Positions 33,951 to 43,412 are shown, counted from the first letter of the stretch. The stretch: DNA of 64,000 bases from JBMNGW01 sp050950025 (GCA_050950025.1 JBMNGW010000010.1:27342-91341); one strand, 5' to 3'. Program-made: numbers and translations. The notes: generated by a model from the sequence alone, not told the origin.

Positions 33951-35054
33951 ATGAAATTTAGTTGCCCTAAAAATACACTACTCAAAGAAATTGCTCTTGC
34001 CTTAGATTTTACCTCTCAGCGCAATACGCTGTCAGTCGTCTCCTATGTTCTTTTAAGACTTGTGGGCAATTCTCTCACTATTCAGGCTACCGACCAAAAA
34101 GTGGGATTTACCAGCACTATTGAAGTTGAGACGGAAAAAGAGGGAGCCACAACCGTTTTCTGTGAAAAATTCTTAGGCATCCTCAGAGCTCTTCCCGATG
34201 AAAACATCTGTTTTGAAGAAGTAGATGGTCGTCTCTTAATTCAACCTGAAACCAAAACCATCGATTTTGATTTAAGAACTATTGAAGTCGATAAATTTCC
34301 CGCTTTGGAACAGACCAACGAAAGTGATTTTGTCTCTGTGGCTCAGAAAGATGTGTTTGATATGATAGATCAGACCATTTTTTCTATCAGCGATGATGAA
34401 ACTCGCTATTTTATGAACGGGGTCTATTTGGAGCAGAGTCCTACCGGATTAATCATGGTTGCCACAGATGGACGGCGTTTATCGATGATTGAACGCTCAA
34501 TGGAACAAAAAATTCCCTCATTTGCTCCGGTGATTATTCCTACCAAATTTCTGCATCTGATGAAAAAAGCAGGAACAGGTGAAGCTGATATGGCATTGGC
34601 AGTTAATGAAACTCTCATTTTTGCCCAATTTGGTCACCAAATCATGTATTCAACACTCATCAAAGGGCAGTTTCCCAACTATCGACGGGTAATTCCGAAT
34701 GTGCAGACCAATACCTGTATTGCCTCAATCAGCCAAATTAATGAGGCTTTAAAGCGAGTTTCATTACTTGTCGAAAATAAGGCAAAAAGAATTTTCCTTG
34801 AAATTGAGGCCAACCAAATCACCATCAGCAGTGAAGAGAGTGAATTTGGTCAAGCAAAAGAGACAGTTCCGTGCACCTATGAAGGAGAGTACTGCAAGCT
34901 GGCAATGAACTACTCTTATCTTGTCAGCCCCTTGCGGGTTATGGACGGGCAGATGTGTGCCATTTGCTTCACCGAATCAAACAAGGCAGTGACGGTGCGG
35001 CCCGACCCTGAGCAAGATTACTTTCATATCATCATGCCCATGCAGATAGACTGA
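33951..35054 (+). CDS. dnaN: DNA polymerase III beta sliding clamp
   Basis: A 367-residue ring-forming clamp with three repeated domains. Typical segments are MKFSCPKNTLLKEI at the start, ATDGRRLSMIER near 165 and KGQFPNYRRVIP near 240. The C-terminus ends HIIMPMQID, close to the family consensus MPMRL. It tethers polymerase to DNA and is loaded by the DnaX complex encoded at 7391. Its stop overlaps the recF start (TGATG). Confidence 0.98.
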   Translation: MKFSCPKNTLLKEIALALDFTSQRNTLSVVSYVLLRLVGNSLTIQATDQKVGFTSTIEVETEKEGATTVFCEKFLGILRALPDENICFEEVDGRLLIQPETKTIDFDLRTIEVDKFPALEQTNESDFVSVAQKDVFDMIDQTIFSISDDETRYFMNGVYLEQSPTGLIMVATDGRRLSMIERSMEQKIPSFAPVIIPTKFLHLMKKAGTGEADMALAVNETLIFAQFGHQIMYSTLIKGQFPNYRRVIPNVQTNTCIASISQINEALKRVSLLVENKAKRIFLEIEANQITISSEESEFGQAKETVPCTYEGEYCKLAMNYSYLVSPLRVMDGQMCAICFTESNKAVTVRPDPEQDYFHIIMPMQID

Positions 35055-36139
35055 TGAAATTTTGTTCGCTCGGGTTCCAGAATTTTAGGAACCTAGCCGA
35101 TTCCATTGTTCCTGTTGACTCACACCATATTCTGTTGATCGGTGACAACGGACAGGGAAAGACTAATTTTCTTGAAGCTCTGTATGTGCTGTGTTATGGC
35201 TCATCATTTCGGACCAATAAAGTAGCTCAATTAGCTACTTTTGGCTCCAAATCTTTTGCTCTGTCGGCCATCGTGCAAACCGATGAAGAGATTCACCAAC
35301 AAATTATGTTCCGCTTTGAAGAAGGCAAACGAGAAATAAGGATTGACGGCAAAGAGATCCGTGACCGCCGAGATTTGATTTACAATATCCCTTGTATTGT
35401 GTTCACCCATGATGATATTGAGTTCATCCGAGGGGAGCCGGAGCAGCGGCGCCGTTTCTTTGACCAAACGATGTCGTTGTACGATCCTCTGTTTTTCGAC
35501 GACTTACGGCGCTACCGATTAATTTTGCGCCAAAGAAATGCGGCAATTAAAGAACAGTATTACGCTTTACTGCCGACTTATGACACGCAGTTGGCCACCT
35601 CCGGTCTTGCTATTTTGCGAAAACGGCGCCAAGAGGTGAAGAAATTCAATGCCATTTTGGCTCCTTTGTACAAAGAAGTCTCCCAAACCGATGTACAGCT
35701 TAGCATTAGCTACCGTCCTTCATGGAGCAACTGCAACAATGTTGAAGAGATTGAAGAACTGCTGAAAGAGACGGTGGAACGGGATATCAAAATGCAAACA
35801 ACCACCAGCGGTATCCACAGAGACCAGTTTGTGGTTCTTGAACACAATCATCCGTTTGTTTCTTCGGGCTCCACCGGACAAATGCGCTTAGCTTCTCTTT
35901 TACTGCGCATTGCTCAAATGGTAAGTTATAGCGCCAACACAGCCAAAGAGCCGATTTTGCTGATTGATGATGTGTTGTTGGAACTTGATCCGGTAAAACG
36001 GGGATTATTTCTCTCCCTTTTGCAGGGTTACAGCCAAGCTTTTTTCACTTTTTTGCCCGATGAAACCTACTTTTTCAGTGACACCAATAACAAAGAAATG
36101 AGGTATCATGTCAAAGAAGGGAGGTTTGAACTTGCATGA
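35054..36139 (+). CDS. recF: DNA replication and repair protein RecF
   Basis: A 361-residue SMC-like ATPase. GDNGQGKTNFLEAL (about 33-46) is Walker A, SSGSTGQMRLASLLLRIAQ near 275 is the ABC signature and ILLIDDVLLELDPVKR is Walker B. It recognises gaps and works with RecO and RecR to load RecA. The ATG interlocks with the dnaN stop, and its stop overlaps the DUF721 gene by ATGA, so dnaN-recF-DUF721 forms one translation-coupled unit. Confidence 0.97.
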   Translation: MKFCSLGFQNFRNLADSIVPVDSHHILLIGDNGQGKTNFLEALYVLCYGSSFRTNKVAQLATFGSKSFALSAIVQTDEEIHQQIMFRFEEGKREIRIDGKEIRDRRDLIYNIPCIVFTHDDIEFIRGEPEQRRRFFDQTMSLYDPLFFDDLRRYRLILRQRNAAIKEQYYALLPTYDTQLATSGLAILRKRRQEVKKFNAILAPLYKEVSQTDVQLSISYRPSWSNCNNVEEIEELLKETVERDIKMQTTTSGIHRDQFVVLEHNHPFVSSGSTGQMRLASLLLRIAQMVSYSANTAKEPILLIDDVLLELDPVKRGLFLSLLQGYSQAFFTFLPDETYFFSDTNNKEMRYHVKEGRFELA

Positions 36140-36435
36140 AAGAGCAATCAACCAAAGAGCTTCTTGATTTATTGCTATCTCGGCTTAACATTGACGCCAA
36201 TAACCCAATGATGGCCTTAAAGCGGCAGTGGATGGAAATCATCGGCTCAGACATTGCTATTCACTGTCGATTAAGCGATATTAAGGGCAAAACAGCCATT
36301 ATTGAAACCGACCACAGTACCTACAGCTCTCTTATTTTACTGCGCAAACAACAGATAATCCGAAACATGGCCAGGCTCTATCCCGAGCTGAAAGTAACCC
36401 AACTGCAGATCAGGATAAAACCTCCTGTGTCTTGA
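36136..36435 (+). CDS. DUF721 / DciA-like protein
   Basis: A 99-residue protein of the DUF721 family, whose DciA members are ancestral loaders of the DnaB helicase. It has the short KH-like core with WMEIIGSDIAIHCRLSDIKG and IIETDHSTYSSLI. Presence beside recF and dnaN fits a replication role. Its stop codon lies inside the -35 box of the rpmH promoter. Confidence 0.85.
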   Translation: MKEQSTKELLDLLLSRLNIDANNPMMALKRQWMEIIGSDIAIHCRLSDIKGKTAIIETDHSTYSSLILLRKQQIIRNMARLYPELKVTQLQIRIKPPVS

Positions 36436-36461
36436 CACTATCTGTTAGCCGCCTATATACT
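36432..36461 (+). promoter_or_regulatory. Sigma-70-type promoter for rpmH-rnpA-yidC
   Basis: TTGACA at 36432-36437 and TATACT at 36456-36461 have an 18-bp spacer. The -35 box overlaps the last codons of the DUF721 gene, and transcription would begin about 65 bp before rpmH. Confidence 0.75.
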
Positions 36462-36533
36462 GCCCCATCGGGAGTGTATTCCCATTCAATTGATAAAATC
36501 GGCGTAAAGCTAAAGATAGGTGGAGATTTTCCC

Positions 36534-36689
36534 ATGAAAAGAACGTACCAACCCAGCAGGACAAAAAGAAATAGAAGATTAGGTTTTAGAGCCCGCATGG
36601 CGACCAAAGGCGGACGAGCCATTTTAGCCAGACGAAGAGCCAAAGGAAGAAAGAAACTTTCCGTAAGTGATGAGAAAAAGCCTTACTAG
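36534..36689 (+). CDS. rpmH: 50S ribosomal protein L34
   Basis: A 51-residue basic protein with the invariant start MKRTYQPSRTKRNRRLGFRA followed by the ATKGGRAILARRRAKGR motif. GGTGGAG lies 9 bases before the ATG. The last 20 bp overlap rnpA. The C-terminal extension KLSVSDEKKPY is slightly longer than usual. Confidence 0.98.
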   Translation: MKRTYQPSRTKRNRRLGFRARMATKGGRAILARRRAKGRKKLSVSDEKKPY

Positions 36690-37020
36690 ACAAGAAAGAG
36701 TAAAAAAGAAACCAGAAATTGATGCTATTTTTACAAACGGTAAGAAATTTTCCTGCACGGGAATTCGTCTTGTGCTTGCTCCGAATAGCCGGAGTGTCTG
36801 CCGTATCGTTGTCATATGTGTGAAACATTATGGCAATGCCGTCAAGCGTAACAGAATAAAACGGCAGATAAAAGAGATTTGGAGAATTGAAAAACCATCA
36901 TTTCGTCCTGGTTTTGATTTTGCGTTCGTTGTGTATCCAGGAAAGGCTGTCGATCATGAAACACAGAGGAAGCAGTTGATCAATTTGTTTGACCGAGCAC
37001 ATGTTTATCTGAGCCGCTAG
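36670..37020 (+). CDS. rnpA: Ribonuclease P protein component
   Basis: A 116-residue small basic protein that helps the RNase P RNA bind pre-tRNA. The conserved GNAVKRNRIKRQIKEIWR (RNR motif) lies near 57-74. The ATG at 36670 is preferred; a GTG at 36667 is also in frame. It begins inside rpmH, a coupling known for this gene pair. Confidence 0.97.
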   Translation: MRKSLTRQERVKKKPEIDAIFTNGKKFSCTGIRLVLAPNSRSVCRIVVICVKHYGNAVKRNRIKRQIKEIWRIEKPSFRPGFDFAFVVYPGKAVDHETQRKQLINLFDRAHVYLSR

Positions 37021-37074
37021 TTTTATATCACTTTCCTGTTCACACTTCGCCAAGATGGACAATTTGGAGTGAAT

Positions 37075-38859
37075 ATGGACAGAAATACTATCCTTGCAAT
37101 TATCCTCTCTGTCGTTGTGATTACCGTCGGGCTCTCTATCCAAGGTGCCCTTTTTTCTCCTGCTCAGCAACAGGAGCCCCCTGTTGCCGAAGCGGTTGTT
37201 GAAAGTGGTGCTCCTGCACCGATATTGGCTCCAAGCTCTTTAGCCTACAACAGCTATGAAGCCGGCTCGTTTGCTCCGGTGGGCCAAGGGGGTTCTTCTG
37301 AGCGCTTTACGTATGAAACAGGGGTGTTTCTTATTGAATTCGACCCTGTTGGAGCCGGTATTGCCAGTATGCGGCTCAAAGACCACCTCGACAATGGAGT
37401 TCCGGTGGAGTTGATTTTCAATGACGGATCAGCTCCTCCTGCTTTCAGTTTGTATCCGGGAGATGATACTTCTCATCCCATTGATGCTCTTTTTTCGTAT
37501 AAAGTGGAGGGCAATACCGTCGAATTTTGGCAAACTTTTGCCATGATTGGCGAAGATGGGCAGCCGAGTGAGCAGCAGTTTACCCTCAGCAAAACCTACC
37601 GCTTTGGCTCTTCCGATTATTTGTTTGAATTGGCAATTGAGTTCAAAAATTCCCAAAACAAAGCAATTCCTCTTAACTATAACCAGATGGCCTATACATT
37701 GGCTTTTGAGCCGCAAATCGGCCCCGAATTTCATGAAGTTCCCGACGGAAGGTATACCTACCGCCGTTTTTATGTTGAACAAAATGGGAAAAAGAGTACA
37801 CCCAAACTCAAAGACGGCTCCTACACGGTGACCGACACTATTGCTTGGAGTGCTTTGGCCAGCAAATACTTCTCGTTGATTGCAATTCCCGACCAAACTC
37901 GCTACACCCTTACTTTATCTGAAGAGAAAGGGGGATCGATTCCTCTCCAATCTCGCATGTACTTCTCCCGCCCCGCGTTCAAAACAGCCGAAGGCAAGGA
38001 TGTCTTCCGCTTCTATGCCGGCCCTCAGTTGAAAAACCACATGACAATTTACAACAATGCTGCGGATAACAGTTTTGGTTTATCGGCACTTCATTTGGAA
38101 AAGGCTCTTGACAGCAGCTCTTGGCTAGGTTGGCTTGAGTCGATTCTCAAATGGCTTTTACAGTTCTTTTATGGCCTGATTCCCAACTACGGAGTAGCCA
38201 TTATCCTGTTGACCATCCTCATCAAGGTAGTGTTGCAGCCTTTCAGTAAAAAAAGTATGGAATCGGCTTCTAAAATGCAGGCCCTTAATCCCCAGATGGA
38301 GGAGTTGAGAGCTAAGTATAAAGATAACCCCACTAAATTGAATCAGGAGATGGGAGAGCTGTATAAACGGGAGAATATTAACCCCTTGGGGGGCTGTTTG
38401 CCCATGCTCTTTCAGTTTCCTATTTTTATTGCCCTGTATGGGCTTTTAAATAAGCATTTTGAGTTGCGGGGAGCCATGTTTATTCCCGGCTGGATAACAG
38501 ATCTTTCGCTACCCGAATCGATTATAAACTTCGCACCTGCCTCCATACCGTTTATTGGCAGCGATATCAGGCTACTGCCTCTTTTGTATGGCGCTTCAAT
38601 GATCTTCTCATTCAAGATTACCCAAGCCGGAGGGGGACAGCAGGCGGGTTCCAGTGGCAAGATTATGATGTACGGTATGCCGATCATGTTCTTTTTCATC
38701 ATGTATAACGCCCCCTCTGGGCTTCTTCTTTACTGGATGGTGATGAACCTCATCTCAATCGGACAGCAGATGTACATGAATGAGAAGCGCAAGCGCGGCA
38801 AATTGGATAAACCCCGTAAGCCCATTGTCACCGCTTTTGCCAAAGGGAAGAAGAAATAA
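37075..38859 (+). CDS. yidC: Membrane protein insertase YidC
   Basis: A 594-residue inner-membrane insertase of the Gram-negative type. It has an N-terminal transmembrane helix (ILAIILSVVVITVGLSI), a large periplasmic beta-supersandwich domain (about 60-345) and a five-helix core. The core carries ILLTILIKVVLQPFSKKS (the hydrophilic-groove arginine position is Lys in this family), the cytoplasmic coiled hairpin MQALNPQMEELRAKYKDN and GGCLPMLFQFPIFIALY. The tail is basic. GGAG is 7 bases upstream. yidD is absent between rnpA and yidC. Confidence 0.97.
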   Translation: MDRNTILAIILSVVVITVGLSIQGALFSPAQQQEPPVAEAVVESGAPAPILAPSSLAYNSYEAGSFAPVGQGGSSERFTYETGVFLIEFDPVGAGIASMRLKDHLDNGVPVELIFNDGSAPPAFSLYPGDDTSHPIDALFSYKVEGNTVEFWQTFAMIGEDGQPSEQQFTLSKTYRFGSSDYLFELAIEFKNSQNKAIPLNYNQMAYTLAFEPQIGPEFHEVPDGRYTYRRFYVEQNGKKSTPKLKDGSYTVTDTIAWSALASKYFSLIAIPDQTRYTLTLSEEKGGSIPLQSRMYFSRPAFKTAEGKDVFRFYAGPQLKNHMTIYNNAADNSFGLSALHLEKALDSSSWLGWLESILKWLLQFFYGLIPNYGVAIILLTILIKVVLQPFSKKSMESASKMQALNPQMEELRAKYKDNPTKLNQEMGELYKRENINPLGGCLPMLFQFPIFIALYGLLNKHFELRGAMFIPGWITDLSLPESIINFAPASIPFIGSDIRLLPLLYGASMIFSFKITQAGGGQQAGSSGKIMMYGMPIMFFFIMYNAPSGLLLYWMVMNLISIGQQMYMNEKRKRGKLDKPRKPIVTAFAKGKKK

Positions 38860-38880
38860 GAAGCCTGCAGGAGAATTACT

Positions 38881-39552
38881 ATGGTAAGAGAATTCGAAGG
38901 AAAAACAGAACAAGAGGCTATTGCCTTGGCAATGGCTGAATTGGAACTTGAACATGATGAATTGGATATAGAGATTGTTGATGCTCCTAAAAGGGGGTTG
39001 TTCAAAAAAGGAAATGTAAAGATTCGCGTCTATCTTCCTGATGAGCCCCAGCAGCAACAAAAAATCGAATATGCTGATGAGCTGGAGACCAAAGTCATTG
39101 AGTTTGTGGAAACCCTCCTTGTTAAAATGGGGTATCCAAGCAGTGTCTCTATTGCTTATCGCAAAGAGACAAAACTTGGACTGGCTATTGAAAGTGACCA
39201 TTCGGCCATCATCATTGGCAAAAAGGGGAAAAACCTCGATGCTATTCAGCTGCTGGTCAATGTCTATGGCGGTCAAATAGATCCCGGTGTCAAGATTATC
39301 GTTGACAGTGAGCACTATCGGATGCGCCATGAAGAAAACCTCGTGCGGATGGCCTTCAGAACAGCTAAGCAAGTCCGCCAAAGCGGACAGTCTCGCCTTT
39401 TAGAGCCGATGAACCCCTTTGAAAGAAGACTTGTTCACTCTGCTTTGAATGACTTTGAAGGAGTCACCACCAAAAGCGAAGGAGAAGGCTTGCTTAAACA
39501 AGTCCGTATCCTCGTTGATGAAGAACTGCCGCCTCTGCGCAGCGAACACTAA
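38881..39552 (+). CDS. jag: Jag/KhpB-like RNA-binding protein
   Basis: A 223-residue protein with the N-terminal Jag domain (MVREFEGKTEQEAIALAMAE), a KH domain (IIIGKKGKNLDAIQLLVN, near 103-120) and a C-terminal R3H domain (EPMNPFERRLVHSALND). It is thought to bind RNA and influence cell elongation in other bacteria. It lies 21 bp after yidC in the standard order. Confidence 0.96.
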   Translation: MVREFEGKTEQEAIALAMAELELEHDELDIEIVDAPKRGLFKKGNVKIRVYLPDEPQQQQKIEYADELETKVIEFVETLLVKMGYPSSVSIAYRKETKLGLAIESDHSAIIIGKKGKNLDAIQLLVNVYGGQIDPGVKIIVDSEHYRMRHEENLVRMAFRTAKQVRQSGQSRLLEPMNPFERRLVHSALNDFEGVTTKSEGEGLLKQVRILVDEELPPLRSEH

Positions 39553-39565
39553 GCAGGGGGAGAAG

Positions 39566-40699
39566 ATGACGCAGCCACAAAGAAGATTTTTTACCAGCGA
39601 ATCGGTAAGCGAAGGGCACCCCGACAAAGTGTGCGATCAAATATCCGATGCAATTTTAGACGCCTGTTTGGCTGCAGACCCATTTTCACGAGTAGCTTGC
39701 GAAGTTCTTGCCACTACCGACACAGTCATTATTAGCGGAGAAATTACCACTAAAGCCAGCTTGGATTATGAAGCAATTGTGCGCCGCGTTGTCAAAGAGA
39801 TTGGGTATGTTCACCCGGGTAGCGGCTTTGATGCCGAATCTTTGCAAGTGCTGCAATTTATCGACACCCAATCGCCTGATATCGCTTTGGGAGTCGATAA
39901 TCTGGGAGCTGGGGATCAGGGGATGGTCTTTGGCTATGCCTGCCGTGAAACTCCCGAGTATATGCCCTCGGCCATTATGTTCAGCCACAAGATATTGCAA
40001 CAGGCTGCTCGATTGCGAAAAGAGAGAGAGGTCCCCTTTTTACAACCCGATGCCAAAGCTCAGGTGACCTTACTCTATGAAGATCAAAACCCCATTGCAA
40101 TTGAGACTGTTGTCGTCTCTCATCAGCACACAGAAGAGGTAAGTCAAAAAGAGTTGACAGAATTCATCAAAGAGAGGGTTATTAAGCCGGCTCTTTTGCC
40201 AACGGGACTCCTTCTTCCTAGCACAACCTATTTAATCAATCCGACGGGACGGTTTGTCCTTGGTGGACCGGCTGGTGATACAGGGCTGACAGGGCGTAAA
40301 ATCATCGTCGATACCTACGGCGGAGCCAGCCGGCACGGCGGGGGAGCTTTCAGTGGTAAAGATCCGACCAAGGTTGACCGCTCGGGAGCTTACATGGCTC
40401 GCTTGGTTGCCAAAAATTTAGTCGAATGGAATGTATGTACCCGCTGCGAGCTGCAGATTTCGTATGCCATTGGGGTGAAGCAACCTGTTTCTATTTATGT
40501 TGATACTTTTGGAACAGGGATTATGGAAGACTCTAAGATTGAGAAATTGGTTAAACAGGAGTTTGACTTCAGTCCGTCAGGTATTATTAAGAGCCTTGAT
40601 CTATTGCGCCCCATTTACCAAGCTCATATGAACTACGGTCATTTTGGTAAGCCGGGAGTTCCTTGGGAACAGGTGCTACCAAAGCCTGCTTCTTTATAA
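39566..40699 (+). CDS. metK: S-adenosylmethionine synthetase
   Basis: A 377-residue enzyme making SAM from methionine and ATP. It shows FTSESVSEGHPDKVCDQISD (ATP/methionine site), GAGDQGMVFGYA (near 115), GPAGDTGLTGRKIIVDTYGG (near 240) and GGGAFSGKDPTKVDRS. The start at 39566 has a GGGGG-type site upstream and gives the family N-terminus. It supplies the methyl cycle together with metH and metF in this window. The 3' end overlaps the convergent sugar kinase by 6 bp. No SAM riboswitch was seen in the 13 bp upstream. Confidence 0.98.
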   Translation: MTQPQRRFFTSESVSEGHPDKVCDQISDAILDACLAADPFSRVACEVLATTDTVIISGEITTKASLDYEAIVRRVVKEIGYVHPGSGFDAESLQVLQFIDTQSPDIALGVDNLGAGDQGMVFGYACRETPEYMPSAIMFSHKILQQAARLRKEREVPFLQPDAKAQVTLLYEDQNPIAIETVVVSHQHTEEVSQKELTEFIKERVIKPALLPTGLLLPSTTYLINPTGRFVLGGPAGDTGLTGRKIIVDTYGGASRHGGGAFSGKDPTKVDRSGAYMARLVAKNLVEWNVCTRCELQISYAIGVKQPVSIYVDTFGTGIMEDSKIEKLVKQEFDFSPSGIIKSLDLLRPIYQAHMNYGHFGKPGVPWEQVLPKPASL

Positions 40700-41701
40700 C
40701 AGATACCGCGTTCTCAGTTGTTGTCTCAATTCTTCTGCTTTGGATAAGGAGAATTGGGCCCCCCGTTGTTTGACAATCTCCCCTGCTAAGAATGAGGCAA
40801 CTTCACCCGCTTTTTCAATCGGTAACGAGTGGGCCAAAGCCCAAAGAAAGCCTGCAGCATAGACATCTCCGGCTCCGGTGGTATCGAGGGGAGGAACAGG
40901 TCCTTGGACAGATACTTTGAACAGCTGTTGGTTGTGGGAGATATAGGAGCCGTTTTTGCCGTGCTTAACGATTGCAGTTTGGCACAGTTTGCCCATTGAT
41001 TTGCAACATTCAAGAGGATCGTAGTTATCAAAAAGAATGCGTGCCTCTTCGCTGTTGGCAAATACGATATTCGCATGATTGGCTATAAGCTCAAGGAACT
41101 CTTTTTGGTTGCGCCCTACAACAAAGGGATCAGCTATATCAAAGCTCACCACAGCTTTTGTCTCTTTGGTGATTTCCAAGGCTTTGTGAATCGATGATTG
41201 CTGGGCTTTGGTATCCCACATATAACCGGTGAAATGGAAAAACTGAGCTTTTTTAAGACTGGCAAGATTTACATCTTCGCTGCTAAAAAATCGATTGGCT
41301 CCCAAAAAGGTATTCATAGTCCGTTCGCTGTCGGCTGTCATCAGAATAATCGAAGAGCCGGTTGGTTCATCTGAGCAGACAAGCTCATCAATGACCTGTA
41401 GCTGTTTAAGGCGCTTGCGGTACATATTTCCGTATTCGTCTGAGCCGATTTTACCCGCTAAGGTGGCAGTGATGCCTAAAGAGGCCAAAGTAATAATCGT
41501 GTTGGGACAAGAGCCGCCACAGGCATAAGAAAGGCGTTTAGCGGCAATATATGCCAGCAGCTCACCCCGCCGTTTTTGATCAATCAGATGCATGGCTCCT
41601 TTATGAATACCAAGAGCTTGCAAATCACTGTCATCTACTTCGGCAATGATGTCGATAAGAGGGTTGCCGATACCATAAACGTGCGGTTCTTTACCGTGCA
41701 T
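40694..41701 (-). CDS. PfkB-family kinase, adenosine-kinase-like
   Basis: A 335-residue ribokinase-fold enzyme. YGIGNPLIDIIAEV near the start, GGSCPNTIITLASLG (near 62) and the catalytic PPLDTTGAGDVYAAGFLWAL (near 273-292) are present. The overall layout, including the N-terminal GNPLIDI, resembles adenosine kinase more than fructokinase. Convergence with metK would fit recycling of adenosine released in methylation, but that is inference. The nucleophilic Asp in GAGD is intact. Confidence 0.82.
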   Translation of the reverse strand: MHGKEPHVYGIGNPLIDIIAEVDDSDLQALGIHKGAMHLIDQKRRGELLAYIAAKRLSYACGGSCPNTIITLASLGITATLAGKIGSDEYGNMYRKRLKQLQVIDELVCSDEPTGSSIILMTADSERTMNTFLGANRFFSSEDVNLASLKKAQFFHFTGYMWDTKAQQSSIHKALEITKETKAVVSFDIADPFVVGRNQKEFLELIANHANIVFANSEEARILFDNYDPLECCKSMGKLCQTAIVKHGKNGSYISHNQQLFKVSVQGPVPPLDTTGAGDVYAAGFLWALAHSLPIEKAGEVASFLAGEIVKQRGAQFSLSKAEELRQQLRTRYLL

Positions 41702-41801
41702 ACAGCTATCCTATCGCTCTTTTTAGGCCTATTCAAGCTACAATTACGAGCAAGCAGCTGTTCACGATTGTCAAATAGAAACTATCCTTGTACCATAAGG
41801 T

Positions 41802-43097
41802 ATGAGTTCCTATGTGATTACCGGCGGTTATGAGCTTGAAGGCAGTGTAACAATCAGCGGCAACAAGAATGCTGCTTTGCCGTGTATTGCCGCCTCTTTG
41901 CTCACAGATCAAGAAGTCATTTTGCACAATATTCCTGCTATCGAAGATGTGTATGTGATGCTTGATTTGGTGCAAGGTCTGGGTTCAAGTGTTCAATGGC
42001 TTGGACCCAATACAGTGTCTCTTACCAGCTCAAAAGAATTGCATAAGCTAAATTGTGAGCTTCCAGAGAATCTTGTTGATGCCATTCGGGCTTCAATTCT
42101 CCTTGCCGGGCCTTTGGTGGGACGCACCGGAGCCATTCGTTTGGCTCCCCCGGGAGGGGATGTTATCGGTTTTCGCCGCCTTGATACCCACTTTCAAGCT
42201 TTTGAAGCTTTGGGAGCAACATGTAGCATAGATGAACAGGGGTATGTACACATCAGAGCCGAGAAACTGCTGGGTAACTCCTTCTTTTTAGACGAAGCCT
42301 CTGTGACTGCCACTGAGAACATCATCATGGCAGCGGCCACCGCAGAAGGAACTACTGTAGTTTATAACGCTGCAAGTGAGCCGCATGTCCAAGATGTCTG
42401 TCACATGCTCAATCTCATGGGCTGCTGCATAGAGGGTGTGGGATCAAATGTTTTACGTATTGAAGGGGGGCACTCTTTAGGAAAAGTAGAGTACACCATC
42501 GGATTTGATTACATGGAAGCGGGCTCTTTTATCGGCTTGGCAGCTGCCACCAAAGGACAAATTGAACTTCAGGGAATCGACAATAAACAGTTGCCTATGA
42601 TTGCAGCTGGCTTTGAGCGGATTGGAGTGAGTTGGGTTACCCCTTCTCCTCAGCGGCTTATTGTCCCCAAAGAACAAAACAGAGTGATGAAAAAAAGCAT
42701 CAGTGGGCAAACCCATAAAGTCGATGATGCCCCTTGGCCCGGCTTTCCTGCCGACTTGTTAAGTATTATCACCGTCACGGCAACTCAGATGAGCGGTTCA
42801 ATTTTAATCCATCAGAAAATGTACGAATCACGGATGTTTTTTGTCGATTGGCTGCTGAAGATGGGAGCCGACATTATCCTTTGCGATCCCCATCGGGCAG
42901 TAATCAACGGTCCGACACCTTTAAAGCCAGCCCAGGTTTACAGCCCCGATGTAAGGGCGGGAATGGCCTTAGTAATTGCCGCTTTATGTGCGAAAGGGAC
43001 AAGCACCATTCAAAACATCTACCAAATCGAGCGGGGCTATGAAGCCCTTGTGGCTAAACTGCTGGGGGTAGGGGCCCACATCGAGCGAATCGACTAA
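41802..43097 (+). CDS. murA: UDP-N-acetylglucosamine 1-carboxyvinyltransferase, Asp-type
   Basis: A 431-residue enzyme for the first committed step of peptidoglycan precursor synthesis (enolpyruvyl transfer from PEP). SGNKNAALPCIAA (19-31) has the catalytic Lys/Asn, IRASILLAGPLV precedes the active-site loop, and the loop reads PPGGDVIGFRR. The usual fosfomycin-binding cysteine (Cys115 in E. coli) is therefore Asp120. Other motifs such as TATENIIMAA and FDYMEAGSFI are normal. It stands alone with a DnaA-box-rich region immediately downstream. Confidence 0.95.
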   Translation: MSSYVITGGYELEGSVTISGNKNAALPCIAASLLTDQEVILHNIPAIEDVYVMLDLVQGLGSSVQWLGPNTVSLTSSKELHKLNCELPENLVDAIRASILLAGPLVGRTGAIRLAPPGGDVIGFRRLDTHFQAFEALGATCSIDEQGYVHIRAEKLLGNSFFLDEASVTATENIIMAAATAEGTTVVYNAASEPHVQDVCHMLNLMGCCIEGVGSNVLRIEGGHSLGKVEYTIGFDYMEAGSFIGLAAATKGQIELQGIDNKQLPMIAAGFERIGVSWVTPSPQRLIVPKEQNRVMKKSISGQTHKVDDAPWPGFPADLLSIITVTATQMSGSILIHQKMYESRMFFVDWLLKMGADIILCDPHRAVINGPTPLKPAQVYSPDVRAGMALVIAALCAKGTSTIQNIYQIERGYEALVAKLLGVGAHIERID

Positions 43098-43412
43098 CCA
43101 CTTGTTTGTTATAGAATTCCACAAGAAAAATAGTGATGTCCTAACATTCTATTCAACACTATTACACAAGTTATCCACAACTTGTCCAGCTGTGGATGAA
43201 AGGGATGTAAGAAGGCTTTTACTTCTCACATATGCCCCACAGGGGATAACACTTTTCAATACCCCTGTCAATTTATTCTATATAAATAAGTTAGTTGCCT
43301 AGTGATGTGGTGGGTTTAATGGAATAATTATATAAGAATTATAGGGAACCATGTTAGAAGAGCAGGGGAAACTTCTCCCATGCTTTCCACAGGTTATCCA
43401 CAACCGGGTTTG
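43098..43412. other. Intergenic DnaA-box cluster with AT-rich segment
   Basis: This is a 315-bp non-coding stretch. It has perfect DnaA boxes TTATCCACA at 43171-43179 and 43394-43402 (both plus strand), and a one-mismatch minus-strand copy at 43191-43199. Partial matches occur near 43247 and 43385. An AT-rich region (43265-43345) contains TTTATTCTATATAAATAAG and ATAATTATATAAG. It may be a second origin module or a DnaA-titration site. No tRNA, terminator or gene is visible. Confidence 0.7.

Noticed and set aside
38755..39381. Open frame of 208 codons on the minus strand over yidC/jag
   Set aside because: It is antisense to the conserved jag KH region and yidC tail; both sense genes are certain.
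39553..39565. SAM riboswitch before metK
   Set aside because: Only 13 bp separate jag and metK; there is no room for an aptamer.
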